Assembly (NCBI RefSeq): GCF_000382305.1
Contig: NZ_KB908028.1
Location: 1 to 64,000, forward strand
DNA from: Vitreoscilla stercoraria DSM 513
Lineage (GTDB): Bacteria > Pseudomonadota > Gammaproteobacteria > Burkholderiales > Neisseriaceae
Direction: 5' to 3'
DNA length: 64,000 bases
The notes beneath the pieces are model-generated. The model ran no database searches and was not told the DNA's origin. It saw only the letters and a list, made by a program, of their open reading frames with translations. Position numbers and translations under genes: made by a program. Position 1 is the first letter of the stretch. Every line of letters begins with the position of its first letter. Of this stretch, positions 47,343 through 55,726 are shown one piece after another.

Positions 47343-47372
47343 CAGCGTCCTGTAAACTGTTACAGGACGCTG
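47343..47372. terminator. DUS-pair hairpin terminator
   Basis: CAGCGTCCTGTAA, loop ACTG, inverse arm, after the PIN-PhoH gene. Confidence 0.87.
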
Positions 47373-47419
47373 AATAACCCTATTCCAATACGCTGCCTCT
47401 TAACCGACTTAAACCTTTG

Positions 47420-47433
47420 AAGCGTCCTGTAAA
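47420..47433 (+). repeat. Single DUS before dsbD
   Basis: AAGCGTCCTGTAAA, 19 bp before the dsbD ATG. Confidence 0.75.
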
Positions 47434-47451
47434 CATGTCCAACATGTTAGA

Positions 47452-49296
47452 ATGCAGCCTATTTCAATATTCTCAGTGGATGATGCCTTGTTCGCTCAAC
47501 GCCATTTACAGGCCGCATGGCAGTTTTGCCTTTTGGTTATCATGCTTGGGTTCGTATGTTTGCCCGTTGCTCAAGCCAATATCAATCCCAAATCCATTTT
47601 GCCCGCACACCAAGCGTACCAAACACAAGTGTTTGCCACAGAAAATGGTGTTTCGGTTCAGTTTGATATTGCAAAAGGTTATTATTTATACCAACAAAAA
47701 ATTGCCGTTCACAGCACCGGTCCCCATCTCAAACCACCTGAATTCAGCCCCACTACAACCAAAACCGATGAGTTTTTTGGCACACAACCGGTGTATTACC
47801 AAGTGGCACAAATCAATATCCCGTTTCAGGACGCTTATGATATGAGCCAACCTTATCAATTGGTGGTTGAGTATCAAGGCTGTGCCGATGTCGGTGTGTG
47901 TTATCCGCCAAGCAAAGCGGTGTTTGACATCAATCAAGTCGGTGTCATCACACCAACGAGCACCGACAAAACGAATGTGTTCACCCAAAGCCAACCGAAT
48001 TTCAATTTCAATACCACCAACGCATCCAACACCCACAACGAGCGTTTTCAACTCAATGACAATCAATTATGGCAAAGTCTGCTGACGTTTTTTATCGCGG
48101 GCATCGGTCTGAGTTTGACCGCTTGCATGTATCCCTTACTGCCGATTGTCTCTAGCATCGTAGTCGGACAAAAACGCAGCCGCCGCATCGCTTTTGGTTT
48201 GTCGTTTTTGTATGTGCAAGGTTTGGCAGTCACTTATGCTTTGGTCGGTGTTATCACAGCCTTAACAGGCGCGCTGCTGATGGCTTGGCTGCAACAAGCA
48301 TGGGTGATTTTGAGTGCCGCATTGGTATTGGTTGTTTTGGCTTTGGCAATGTTTGATGTGATTCAAATTCAATTACCCAGCCGCCTACAATCATATTTCC
48401 AACAAACATCGAGCCGTTTTTCAGGCGGTAAAATCGTGTCGGTCTTTTTCATGGGCATGTTGTCAGCATTGATTGTCGGTCCTTGTGTCGCACCGCCATT
48501 GGCATTTGCTTTGGGCTACATCGCTCAAAGTGGCAACGCCTTTGTAGGCGGTGCCGCCTTGTATGCCATGGCTTTGGGAACGGGTTTGCCCTTGATTTTG
48601 GTAGCCACATTCGGCGCGCATATCTTGCCCAAAGCTGGCACATGGATGAATGGTGTCAAAGTCATTTTCGGCTGTTTGCTGTTGATGGCGGCCGTGTATT
48701 TGGCACGTCCATTTTTACCGTTTTGGCTCAATGTCAGCTTGTATGGCGCAATTTTGTTTGGTTTGGGTTTGTATTGGGTCATACAAAGCCACCAAGTCAT
48801 CCCCAAATGGCGTTATTTGCCTTTGATTTTGGGCGCCAGTTTGATAGCCATCAGCGCTTATTTCACAGGTGAAACCATTCGCGGTAAAGTCACGCCCATA
48901 CACCAATTTTTAAGCTTACAAGCGCCCAACCAAGCGCATTTTGGCAAGCAATTTACCGATGTGAGTTTGTTACAGGACGCTGTTGCCACCGCTTTACAAC
49001 AAGACCCAAGCAAGCCTGTCATCGTGGACTTTTATGCCGATTGGTGTGTCACTTGCATCCAAATGCAAATGAATACCTTCAACACAGACACCGTCAAACA
49101 CAGTATTGACGAACAACGCTTTTTTACCATTGATGTGACTGCAAACACGCCCGAGCACCAAGCTTTATTGAAAGAATATGGCTTGTTTGGTCCACCGGGA
49201 ATTTTCAAAATTCATGCCAATGGCAGCAAAAGTGAGCCTGTATTGGGGTTTGTCTCGGCAGATGAATTTGTCAAATGGGCACATGCTAAACCTTGA
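47452..49296 (+). CDS. dsbD: Thiol:disulfide interchange protein DsbD
   Basis: 614 residues. A signal sequence near residues 20-42 (the ATG used is upstream of an unusually long n-region) precedes the periplasmic alpha domain with the redox pair CADVGVC (~142-148). The eight-helix membrane domain has cysteines in SLTACMYPLLP and GPCVAPPLA. The C-terminal thioredoxin-like gamma domain has FYADWCVTCIQM. It carries electrons from cytoplasmic thioredoxin to periplasmic DsbC, CcmG and similar. Embedded uptake words at 47825 and 48970 encode FQDA and LLQDA. Confidence 0.94.
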   Translation: MQPISIFSVDDALFAQRHLQAAWQFCLLVIMLGFVCLPVAQANINPKSILPAHQAYQTQVFATENGVSVQFDIAKGYYLYQQKIAVHSTGPHLKPPEFSPTTTKTDEFFGTQPVYYQVAQINIPFQDAYDMSQPYQLVVEYQGCADVGVCYPPSKAVFDINQVGVITPTSTDKTNVFTQSQPNFNFNTTNASNTHNERFQLNDNQLWQSLLTFFIAGIGLSLTACMYPLLPIVSSIVVGQKRSRRIAFGLSFLYVQGLAVTYALVGVITALTGALLMAWLQQAWVILSAALVLVVLALAMFDVIQIQLPSRLQSYFQQTSSRFSGGKIVSVFFMGMLSALIVGPCVAPPLAFALGYIAQSGNAFVGGAALYAMALGTGLPLILVATFGAHILPKAGTWMNGVKVIFGCLLLMAAVYLARPFLPFWLNVSLYGAILFGLGLYWVIQSHQVIPKWRYLPLILGASLIAISAYFTGETIRGKVTPIHQFLSLQAPNQAHFGKQFTDVSLLQDAVATALQQDPSKPVIVDFYADWCVTCIQMQMNTFNTDTVKHSIDEQRFFTIDVTANTPEHQALLKEYGLFGPPGIFKIHANGSKSEPVLGFVSADEFVKWAHAKP

Positions 49297-49307
49297 TTCA
49301 CAAACAC

Positions 49308-49334
49308 TTACAGGACGCTTTAAGCGTCCTGTAA
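49308..49334. terminator. Outward-facing DUS pair between dsbD and prmC
   Basis: TTACAGGACGCTT, one T, then AAGCGTCCTGTAA: a perfect palindrome with the words in the opposite order to other terminators. It separates two convergent genes. Confidence 0.7.
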
Positions 49335-49354
49335 ACATTGATACACACTCAAAA

Positions 49355-50170
49355 TCAGGCTTTTTGACCCAAAGTAATACGGTCTAAACCAGCATAATCT
49401 TGAATGGTGCGCACATGGATTAAACCTGCGTCGGTAAAGATTTTTTGAATGTCACAAGCTTGTTCAAAACCATGCTCAACCATCAAATAGCCTTGCGGTT
49501 TGATGTGTTGTGCATGATTTTGTGCCAAAGCTTTGTAAGCACTCAAACCATCGTCAAAATCGGTCAAAGCTTGTGGTGGCTCAAAGCGCAAATCGCCTTG
49601 GCTCAAATGCGCATCGTCTTTGTGAATATAAGGCGGATTGGACACCAAAACGTCTACCAAAGCGTCCTGTAAAGGCTCAACGTCATACCAAGAACCCAAA
49701 TGAAATGACACATTCGCGCCCAAACGCCCTGCATTGTTTTTGGCAATACCCAAAGCAGGCGCACTGATATCAGACGCATGAACCACGCTGTCAGGTCGCT
49801 CCAAAGCGGTGGTGATGGCGATGATGCCGCTGCCTGTGCCAATGTCCCAAACCCGTCCACCATGTGGCAAATGTTGCCACACCGTTTCTGCCAATAATTC
49901 TGTTTCAGGACGCGGAATCAATACATCGGGCGACACTTGAAACACGCGCCCGTAAAACTCTCGCTCACCCAATAAATATGCCATCGGCACGCCATCCAAA
50001 CGCGCTTGCTGCATGTCGTTCAATTGCCAAACCATCATTTCCGGCAATACTTCGTCGTCATGCGCCACCAAATGTGCGCGTGAAAAACCACCGACAAATT
50101 GCAACAACATGCGTGCTTCCAATTTGGGTAAAGAACTGGCTTGAAGCCATTGTGCAATGCTTGTTGTCAT
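49355..50170 (-). CDS. prmC: Release factor glutamine N5-methyltransferase PrmC
   Basis: 271 residues. PrmC methylates the GGQ glutamine of RF1 and RF2. The N-terminal helical domain contains YLLGEREFYGRVFQV. The SAM motif VWDIGTGSGIIAI (~107-119) and catalytic NPPYIHKDD (~182) are present. It overlaps the end of mgtE by ATGA, so the two are translationally coupled. An uptake word at 49660 and a degenerate one at 49904 lie in the coding sequence. Confidence 0.94.
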   Translation of the reverse strand: MTTSIAQWLQASSLPKLEARMLLQFVGGFSRAHLVAHDDEVLPEMMVWQLNDMQQARLDGVPMAYLLGEREFYGRVFQVSPDVLIPRPETELLAETVWQHLPHGGRVWDIGTGSGIIAITTALERPDSVVHASDISAPALGIAKNNAGRLGANVSFHLGSWYDVEPLQDALVDVLVSNPPYIHKDDAHLSQGDLRFEPPQALTDFDDGLSAYKALAQNHAQHIKPQGYLMVEHGFEQACDIQKIFTDAGLIHVRTIQDYAGLDRITLGQKA

Positions 50171-51597
50171 AATAAAAATACCGTTGCCAAACCTAAGAAA
50201 ATCAAAAAGCCGCCTGAATCGGTCACAGCGGTAATCAAGACTGAGCTGCCAACAGCAGGATCACGCCCAAAGCGCTCCATGACTACCGGAATCAACACGC
50301 CCATCGTTGCCGCCAAGAGCAAATTCAAAGTCATTGCCGCCACCATCACCAAGCCGATGCCCATACTACCATACAGCCAATACGCCACCGCGCCCATTGC
50401 CGAGCCCCAAATGAGGCCGTTCATCAATGCCACCGCCAATTCTTTGCGCAGCAAACGCCCCCATTGGCTCAGATTCAATTGCCCCATCGCCAACGAGCGC
50501 ACAATCATCGTCGTGGTTTGATTGCCTGAATTGCCGCCTATGCCCGCCACTATCGGCATCAACGCTGCCAAAGCGACAATTTGTGCAATCGAATTTTCAA
50601 ATACGCCAATCACCCGACTGGCGACAAATGCGGTAAATAAATTGATGACCAACCACATCCAACGGTTTTTGAATGAGTCGATGACAGGTGCAAACAAATC
50701 TTCTTCTTCTTTCAAACCTGCCATATTCAATAAATCGGCTTCAGATTCTTCCCGAATCACATCCAACATTTCATCGACCGTAATACGACCAATCAGTTTT
50801 TTATTGGCATCCACCACGGGCGCTGTGACCAAGTCATAACGCTCAAACGCTGAAGCAGCTTCTTCAATATTGTCTTCAGGGCGAAAGCGCACCACATCGG
50901 TAGACATCACATCGTGTACCCATTCTTCAGGGTCAGACACCAATAAAGTCCGAATCGGCAATACCCCTTGTAAAATATCATCGTCATCCACCACAAAAAT
51001 CTTGTCGGTATGGTCTGGTAAGCTTTCAAAACGACGCAGATAACGCAATACCACTTCGCAAGTGACATCGGCACGAATGCTCACTTGCTCAAAGTCCATC
51101 AAATTGCCGACTTCGTCTTCTTCATACGACAAAGCCGATACCACTTGCGCCCGCTCTTCGGCATTTAACGACTCTAAAACCTCATGCACCACTTCTTTGG
51201 GTAAATCAGGTGCCAACTCTGCCAATTCGTCCGCATCCAAATCCTCAATCGCCGCCAGCAACTCTTGTTGCCCCATGCTTTCAATCAAGGTTTCACGCAC
51301 CACATCGGACACTTCGAGCAAGACTTCACCGTCTTCATCTGGCTCAGCCAAACGCCAAACCATCACGCGCTCTTGCTGCGGCAAAGATTCCAACACCGTT
51401 GCCATATCGGCAGGATGCAATTCGTGTAAAATACCGATTAATTCATTCAGATAGCGTTGTGATTTGGGGTCATCCATCTGACCTGAAGCCACATCGGCAT
51501 AAATTGGCAACAAACGCTCTGCCAACACATGAATGCGCTCCATGTCCCATTCATTGCGCTCTTCTGAAATTTGGAAATCAGGTTCTTTTTCGACCAT
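50167..51597 (-). CDS. mgtE: Magnesium transporter MgtE
   Basis: 476 residues with the standard order: N-terminal superhelical domain (HELHPADMATVLESLP), two CBS domains (~140-270; VMSTDVVRFRPEDNIEEA, VDANKKLIGRITVDEML), a plug helix, and five membrane helices with GIGGNSGNQTTTMIVR and the ITAVTDSGGFLIFLG pore region. It gates Mg2+ influx by intracellular Mg2+. No M-box leader is apparent upstream. Confidence 0.94.
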   Translation of the reverse strand: MVEKEPDFQISEERNEWDMERIHVLAERLLPIYADVASGQMDDPKSQRYLNELIGILHELHPADMATVLESLPQQERVMVWRLAEPDEDGEVLLEVSDVVRETLIESMGQQELLAAIEDLDADELAELAPDLPKEVVHEVLESLNAEERAQVVSALSYEEDEVGNLMDFEQVSIRADVTCEVVLRYLRRFESLPDHTDKIFVVDDDDILQGVLPIRTLLVSDPEEWVHDVMSTDVVRFRPEDNIEEAASAFERYDLVTAPVVDANKKLIGRITVDEMLDVIREESEADLLNMAGLKEEEDLFAPVIDSFKNRWMWLVINLFTAFVASRVIGVFENSIAQIVALAALMPIVAGIGGNSGNQTTTMIVRSLAMGQLNLSQWGRLLRKELAVALMNGLIWGSAMGAVAYWLYGSMGIGLVMVAAMTLNLLLAATMGVLIPVVMERFGRDPAVGSSVLITAVTDSGGFLIFLGLATVFLL

Positions 51598-51738
51598 AGG
51601 CGACTCTTTTCAATGAATAAAGAAATGAAATAAGCACAGTGCCCTCTCATTGTACCTTCTTTGAATCGGTAAATTAAACTGTATGCCCTATTTTCCAAAC
51701 ACATTTGCATGCTAAAAACCTAAGCATTTGGAGCCACA

Positions 51739-52608
51739 ATGATTATTCATCCACGCATACACGCATTCCAGTTGTCTTCGGTGGTTTGTGTATGCGTACT
51801 GGCTTTATGCGCCTGCGCTCCCAGTACACCAATCCCAAAAGAGCCTCCCCATCCAATAGAAAAACCAGTACCTTCAGCATCCATGACAATCGCCACTGAC
51901 GAGCAACATATCCAAGTGGTCTTGTCGTGGGAAGATTTGCAGCCACAAACCATCGCTGCACCCAATGCAGGTAAAATTGACAATCTATTGATTCAAGAAG
52001 GACAACACGTTCAGGGTGGTCAACGCTTGATACAGCTAAAAACCGAAGCCAAAACCCAAACTCAAACCACCATCAAATCCACAGTTGACCAAGCTGCTAA
52101 GGCGCAAGCGTATCAGAAGTGGCAACAAGACAAAGATTTACATGCCCAAGGCTTTATTTCCCAAGCAGCTGTCGCCAAAAGTGCCGCAGCTTACCATGCT
52201 GCCTCACAAAGCCAATCTGTCGTTCAACACACACCAAACATCACCCAAGCAGCAACGTCAACATGGTTACAAGCACCGTTTAATGGTGTAATCAGACCTT
52301 TAGCAATTTCTCATGGCGCTCAAGTGAAAAACGGGCAAAAATTATTTGTCATTGAGCCAGATGACACACAACGCATTAAAATATTGGTTGCCCAAGACAA
52401 TCATCAAGAATTGTTCATTGGACAACGCTTATACTTATATGAGCCAAAAATGCAGCAAGCGTTGTGGTTACAAATCAGTGAGCTGCCCCCGATAACCGAC
52501 AAACAATATGTTTTGGCTTATGCCTTATGGCCACAAGATTTGCCCAAGCCGGCACATTTCGAGTCTTATCAAGCCTATTTGGTAACACATCAAAAGCCTC
52601 TGCCTTAA
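51739..52608 (+). CDS. Lipoprotein with HlyD/RND adaptor-like lipoyl domain
   Basis: 289 residues. Lipobox LCAC (Cys at ~26, just after VCVCVLALCA), so membrane anchored and periplasmic. Two half-lipoyl motifs are seen, APNAGKIDNLLIQEGQHVQGGQRL and APFNGVIRPLAISHGAQVKNGQKL (each quoted in parts), around a short helical hairpin. That is the layout of membrane fusion adaptor proteins, but the protein is short. It lies 13 bp before a pilin gene and no pump gene is nearby, so a role in pilus or DNA-uptake function is conceivable but unproven. Confidence 0.68.
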   Translation: MIIHPRIHAFQLSSVVCVCVLALCACAPSTPIPKEPPHPIEKPVPSASMTIATDEQHIQVVLSWEDLQPQTIAAPNAGKIDNLLIQEGQHVQGGQRLIQLKTEAKTQTQTTIKSTVDQAAKAQAYQKWQQDKDLHAQGFISQAAVAKSAAAYHAASQSQSVVQHTPNITQAATSTWLQAPFNGVIRPLAISHGAQVKNGQKLFVIEPDDTQRIKILVAQDNHQELFIGQRLYLYEPKMQQALWLQISELPPITDKQYVLAYALWPQDLPKPAHFESYQAYLVTHQKPLP

Positions 52609-52621
52609 ACCATTCATCTAT

Positions 52622-53128
52622 ATGGACCATAAAATGTACAAATCAATTCAGAAACAAAAGGGATTTACACTGACTGAGATGATGGTTGTCCTTGTCATCC
52701 TCGGCATTTTAACGGCCATCATCTACCCTAGCTATACCAAATATTCTCGCAATACTCGCATACAAAATGCCAAAGCTGACATCACTTTGGCACAAAACAT
52801 GTTAGAGAAATATTATGCTCAAAACCATTCATTTAGATCTGGTAATGATTATCCAGATGGGGTTTTAAGCAATATTAATAATGAATTTTTCCATATTGCT
52901 TTTTACACCACTGACAGTGCAGATGATAATTTATATTGTAGCCCTGCTACGTTACAAAGTGATCAATACTGCTTGTATGCCGCACCAAAAAGCAATAATA
53001 GCGGGGAAAAACGGTTTCTTTTTATCGATGCAACGGGATTACTGCAAATATGCAATCAAGATGCAGCCAGCATCTCAACGGCGGGCGTCTTGAGCGATAA
53101 GCAAGCCAGTTCTTGCAGCAGTATGTAA
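52622..53128 (+). CDS. Type IV pilin-like protein (minor pilin, ComP paralogue?)
   Basis: 168 residues. Prepilin signature KQKG|FTLTEMMVVLVILGIL with Glu5 of the mature protein; PilD should cut after Gly 14. The globular part begins LEKYYAQNHSFR and contains four cysteines (LYCSP, QYCLY, LQICNQ and SSCSSM), the number I recall in Neisseria ComP. It shares its central layout with the next gene, so the pair looks like a tandem duplication. ATG at 52634 is an alternative start. It could be PilX-like or ComP-like. Confidence 0.8.
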   Translation: MDHKMYKSIQKQKGFTLTEMMVVLVILGILTAIIYPSYTKYSRNTRIQNAKADITLAQNMLEKYYAQNHSFRSGNDYPDGVLSNINNEFFHIAFYTTDSADDNLYCSPATLQSDQYCLYAAPKSNNSGEKRFLFIDATGLLQICNQDAASISTAGVLSDKQASSCSSM

Positions 53129-53185
53129 TATCGACATACTCATCTTCTGTGCATGCCTAGACATTCGGAGCATCACAGGAGATAG

Positions 53186-53626
53186 ATGATGCATGCCCAC
53201 AAAAAATTAGCCAGCCGCTCTAAAACCGCAGGCTTTACATTGATTGAATTATTGGTATTGCTGTGTCTTTTAGGCATGATTGGCGTCACAGTTTTGCCAA
53301 TTTACCAACGCCATATTGCCAATACACGACTGCAAGAAGCACAAGCGGCATTGATGCACAATACCCAATTTATGGAACGTTATTACGCTCAAAATGTCCG
53401 CTTTACCAAAAATTCGACCACTTGGCCCAAATTGCCCATTCCAGAAACCCGTTTTTTCAAAATCTCGTTTACAGGTACTGCTAGAGGCGCTACTGCTGGT
53501 ACTTACCGCTTACAGGCCGTTGCCAAAAATACCCACTCAGAACCGCGTTATTTAACCATCGATCAAAATCACAGCTTACTCATATGCCAAAAAGAAGGCA
53601 CGCGAACTTTATGCCGTGCTCGTTAA
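53186..53626 (+). CDS. comP: ComP-like minor pilin, candidate DNA uptake sequence receptor
   Basis: 146 residues with AGGAG before tandem ATGs. Prepilin site KTAG|FTLIELLVLL (cut after Gly 16, Glu5 at residue 21). The body shares a run of features with Neisseria ComP as I remember it: FMERYYAQNVRFT, then TTWPKLPIPE, GTARGATAG, LQAVA and a final ICQK. ComP is the type IV minor pilin that binds uptake sequences during transformation. Here only two cysteines remain in the C-terminal part (C134 and C143) and the protein stops three residues later, whereas Neisseria ComP runs on with two more cysteines. Assignment rests on memory of the family, not an alignment. Confidence 0.75.
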   Translation: MMHAHKKLASRSKTAGFTLIELLVLLCLLGMIGVTVLPIYQRHIANTRLQEAQAALMHNTQFMERYYAQNVRFTKNSTTWPKLPIPETRFFKISFTGTARGATAGTYRLQAVAKNTHSEPRYLTIDQNHSLLICQKEGTRTLCRAR

Positions 53627-53734
53627 ACTATCACGCTCATAAGCAGCAGTACCAAAAGACTTGGGTCGCTGCTTAAACTAGCGTAAAATATCGCTTTTAT
53701 GCATTCATTACGTTACAGATAAAGGCGTTTTTTC

Positions 53735-54013
53735 ATGTCTGATGTCAACACCCCACGCGAAACATTAATTGAATTCCCTTGTGAATTTCCTTTGAAAATT
53801 ATGGGCACTACCCACGAGGCTTTTGCCATCACCATGTTGCAAGTTGTGCAACAATATGCGCCTGACACGCAAGAACACCATGTCCGTACTCGTTTGTCTA
53901 GCAAAGGCAACTTCACCAGTGCCACCATCACAGTGACGGCCACCGACCAAGAGCAATTAGACAACATTTACCGCAGCTTGACTTCTCATCCTATGGTCAA
54001 AGTGGTGTACTGA
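53735..54013 (+). CDS. ybeD: YbeD family (DUF493) protein
   Basis: 92 residues, ACT-like small domain: IEFPCEFPLKIMGTTHEAF at the start and VTATDQEQLDNIYRSLTSHPMVKVVY at the end (parts). Typically encoded next to lipB, as here, where the TGA overlaps the lipB ATG. Function is unclear; a regulatory role tied to lipoate synthesis is often assumed. Confidence 0.88.
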   Translation: MSDVNTPRETLIEFPCEFPLKIMGTTHEAFAITMLQVVQQYAPDTQEHHVRTRLSSKGNFTSATITVTATDQEQLDNIYRSLTSHPMVKVVY

Positions 54014-54633
54014 TGATTATCAAAAAATTAGGTACAGCAGCTTATGAGCCTGTTTATGCTCAAATGGTAGAATTCACAGAACAACGTGATGAAACCACGC
54101 CTGATGAATTATGGATTGTTGAGCATCCTCCTGTATTCACACAAGGCATGGCAGGCAAACCTGAACATTTATTAAGCAGCACAAACATTCCTGTGGTACA
54201 GGTCGATCGTGGTGGTCAAATTACTTACCATGGACCAGGTCAAATCGTCGTGTATACCATGATTGATTTCAAACGCCGCAAAACTTCTGTGCGCGATTTG
54301 GTTTCACGCTTAGAAGACAGTATCATCGCCACGCTGGCCGACTACGGCATTGCCTCTCACAATGACCCACAACGACCGGGTGTGTATGTGGGTGAGCGCA
54401 AAATTGCATCATTGGGTTTGCGCATCAAACGTGGTTCGGTCTATCACGGCTTGGCTTTGAATGTGAACATGGACTTAAATCCATTTCATCAAATCAATCC
54501 TTGCGGTTATGCAGGTATGGAAATGGTGCAGATGGCAGACTTATTGCCGCAAACACCTGATTTTGAAGAAGTTGCCAACACATTGGCGCAGCATCTACAA
54601 CAACAACTAACTGTGGAAGATACACATTCATGA
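54013..54633 (+). CDS. lipB: Octanoyl-(acyl-carrier-protein) transferase LipB
   Basis: 206 residues. LipB moves octanoate from ACP to lipoyl domains. Signature RGGQITYHGPGQIVVYTMID (~71-90) and the catalytic region KIASLGLRIKRG and NPCGYAGMEM with its cysteine are present. It overlaps ybeD upstream and lipA downstream by ATGA, giving a tightly coupled operon. Confidence 0.96.
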   Translation: MIIKKLGTAAYEPVYAQMVEFTEQRDETTPDELWIVEHPPVFTQGMAGKPEHLLSSTNIPVVQVDRGGQITYHGPGQIVVYTMIDFKRRKTSVRDLVSRLEDSIIATLADYGIASHNDPQRPGVYVGERKIASLGLRIKRGSVYHGLALNVNMDLNPFHQINPCGYAGMEMVQMADLLPQTPDFEEVANTLAQHLQQQLTVEDTHS

Positions 54634-55583
54634 GTCAAGACAACGCACAAGGCGTCAAACACAAAGGCGCTGCCAAAACGGCTCGCATTCCGATTAAAAT
54701 TGTGCCTTTGGAAACCAAGCTGAAAAAACCAGAATGGATTCGCGCTAAATTGCCTAGCGGTGGTCAATTCATGGAAATCAAGCGTATTTTGCGCGAGCAA
54801 AAATTGCACACTGTTTGTGAAGAAGCTTCTTGCCCTAACATTGGCGAATGCTTTAGCAAAGGTACGGCAACATTCATGATTATGGGTGATATTTGTACCC
54901 GCCGTTGTCCTTTCTGTGATGTCGGCCATGGTCGTCCGAATCCTTTGGATCCTGATGAACCAAGACATTTGGCTGAAACCGTTGCCGCTTTAAAATTGAA
55001 ATACGTTGTGATTACTTCGGTTGACCGTGACGATTTGCGTGATGGTGGTGCAGGTCACTTTGCCGAATGTATCCAAGCGATTCGTGAGAAAAGCCCAAGC
55101 ACCCAAATTGAAGTTTTGGTACCAGACTTCCGTGGTCGCTTGGATGTGGCTTTGGAAATTTTGGCGCAAACACCACCTGATGTGATGAACCACAACTTGG
55201 AAACCGCACCACGCTTGTACAAACAAGCGCGTCCAGGCGCTGACTACATCCATTCATTGGAATTGTTAAAACGTTACAAAGCTTTGCGTCCTGATGTGGC
55301 GACCAAATCAGGCATCATGGTGGGTTTGGGTGAAGACGATGAAGAAGTGCGCCAAGTGATGCGTGACATGCGCGAATACAATATTGACATGATCACCATC
55401 GGTCAATATTTGCAACCGACTGATGGCCATTTGCCAGTGTTGCGTTATGTATCACCTGCGATGTTCAAAACTTTTGAAACCGAAGCATTGGAAATGGGCT
55501 TCAAACACGCAGCCGTCGGTGCCATGGTTCGCTCAAGCTACCATGCAGATGAACAAGCCAAAGATGCAGGCTTTGCGGAATAA
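54630..55583 (+). CDS. lipA: Lipoyl synthase LipA
   Basis: 317 residues. Radical SAM enzyme inserting two sulfurs into the octanoyl chain. Auxiliary cluster cysteines CEEASCPNIGEC (C-x4-C-x5-C, ~67-78) and the SAM cluster CTRRCPFC (C-x3-C-x2-C, ~93-100) are present, and the C-terminal conserved RSSYHADEQ serine ligand region closes the protein. Ends in a DUS hairpin. Confidence 0.96.
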   Translation: MSQDNAQGVKHKGAAKTARIPIKIVPLETKLKKPEWIRAKLPSGGQFMEIKRILREQKLHTVCEEASCPNIGECFSKGTATFMIMGDICTRRCPFCDVGHGRPNPLDPDEPRHLAETVAALKLKYVVITSVDRDDLRDGGAGHFAECIQAIREKSPSTQIEVLVPDFRGRLDVALEILAQTPPDVMNHNLETAPRLYKQARPGADYIHSLELLKRYKALRPDVATKSGIMVGLGEDDEEVRQVMRDMREYNIDMITIGQYLQPTDGHLPVLRYVSPAMFKTFETEALEMGFKHAAVGAMVRSSYHADEQAKDAGFAE

Positions 55584-55592
55584 ATCCCACTC

Positions 55593-55622
55593 AAGCGTCC
55601 TGTAAACATTTACAGGACGCTT
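55593..55622. terminator. DUS-pair hairpin terminator
   Basis: AAGCGTCCTGTAAA, loop CA, inverse arm, then TTTT. Ends the ybeD-lipB-lipA operon. Confidence 0.9.
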
Positions 55623-55651
55623 TTAAATTCAAATCTTCATATCCAATCTTT

Positions 55652-55679
55652 TTGATACGCATTTAAAACCCGTTACTAT
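55652..55679 (+). promoter_or_regulatory. Possible sigma-70 promoter of ppx
   Basis: TTGATA (55652-55657), 16-bp spacer, TACTAT (55674-55679), about 48 bp before the ppx start, just after the upstream terminator. Confidence 0.4.
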
Positions 55680-55726
55680 TTCACTGTTATTATATTTTTA
55701 TTTGGCATTCATAAAAGGATTCATTC

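Noticed and set aside
51598..51738. M-box magnesium riboswitch before mgtE
   Set aside because: The 140-bp intergenic space is too short for the element and shows no matching stems.
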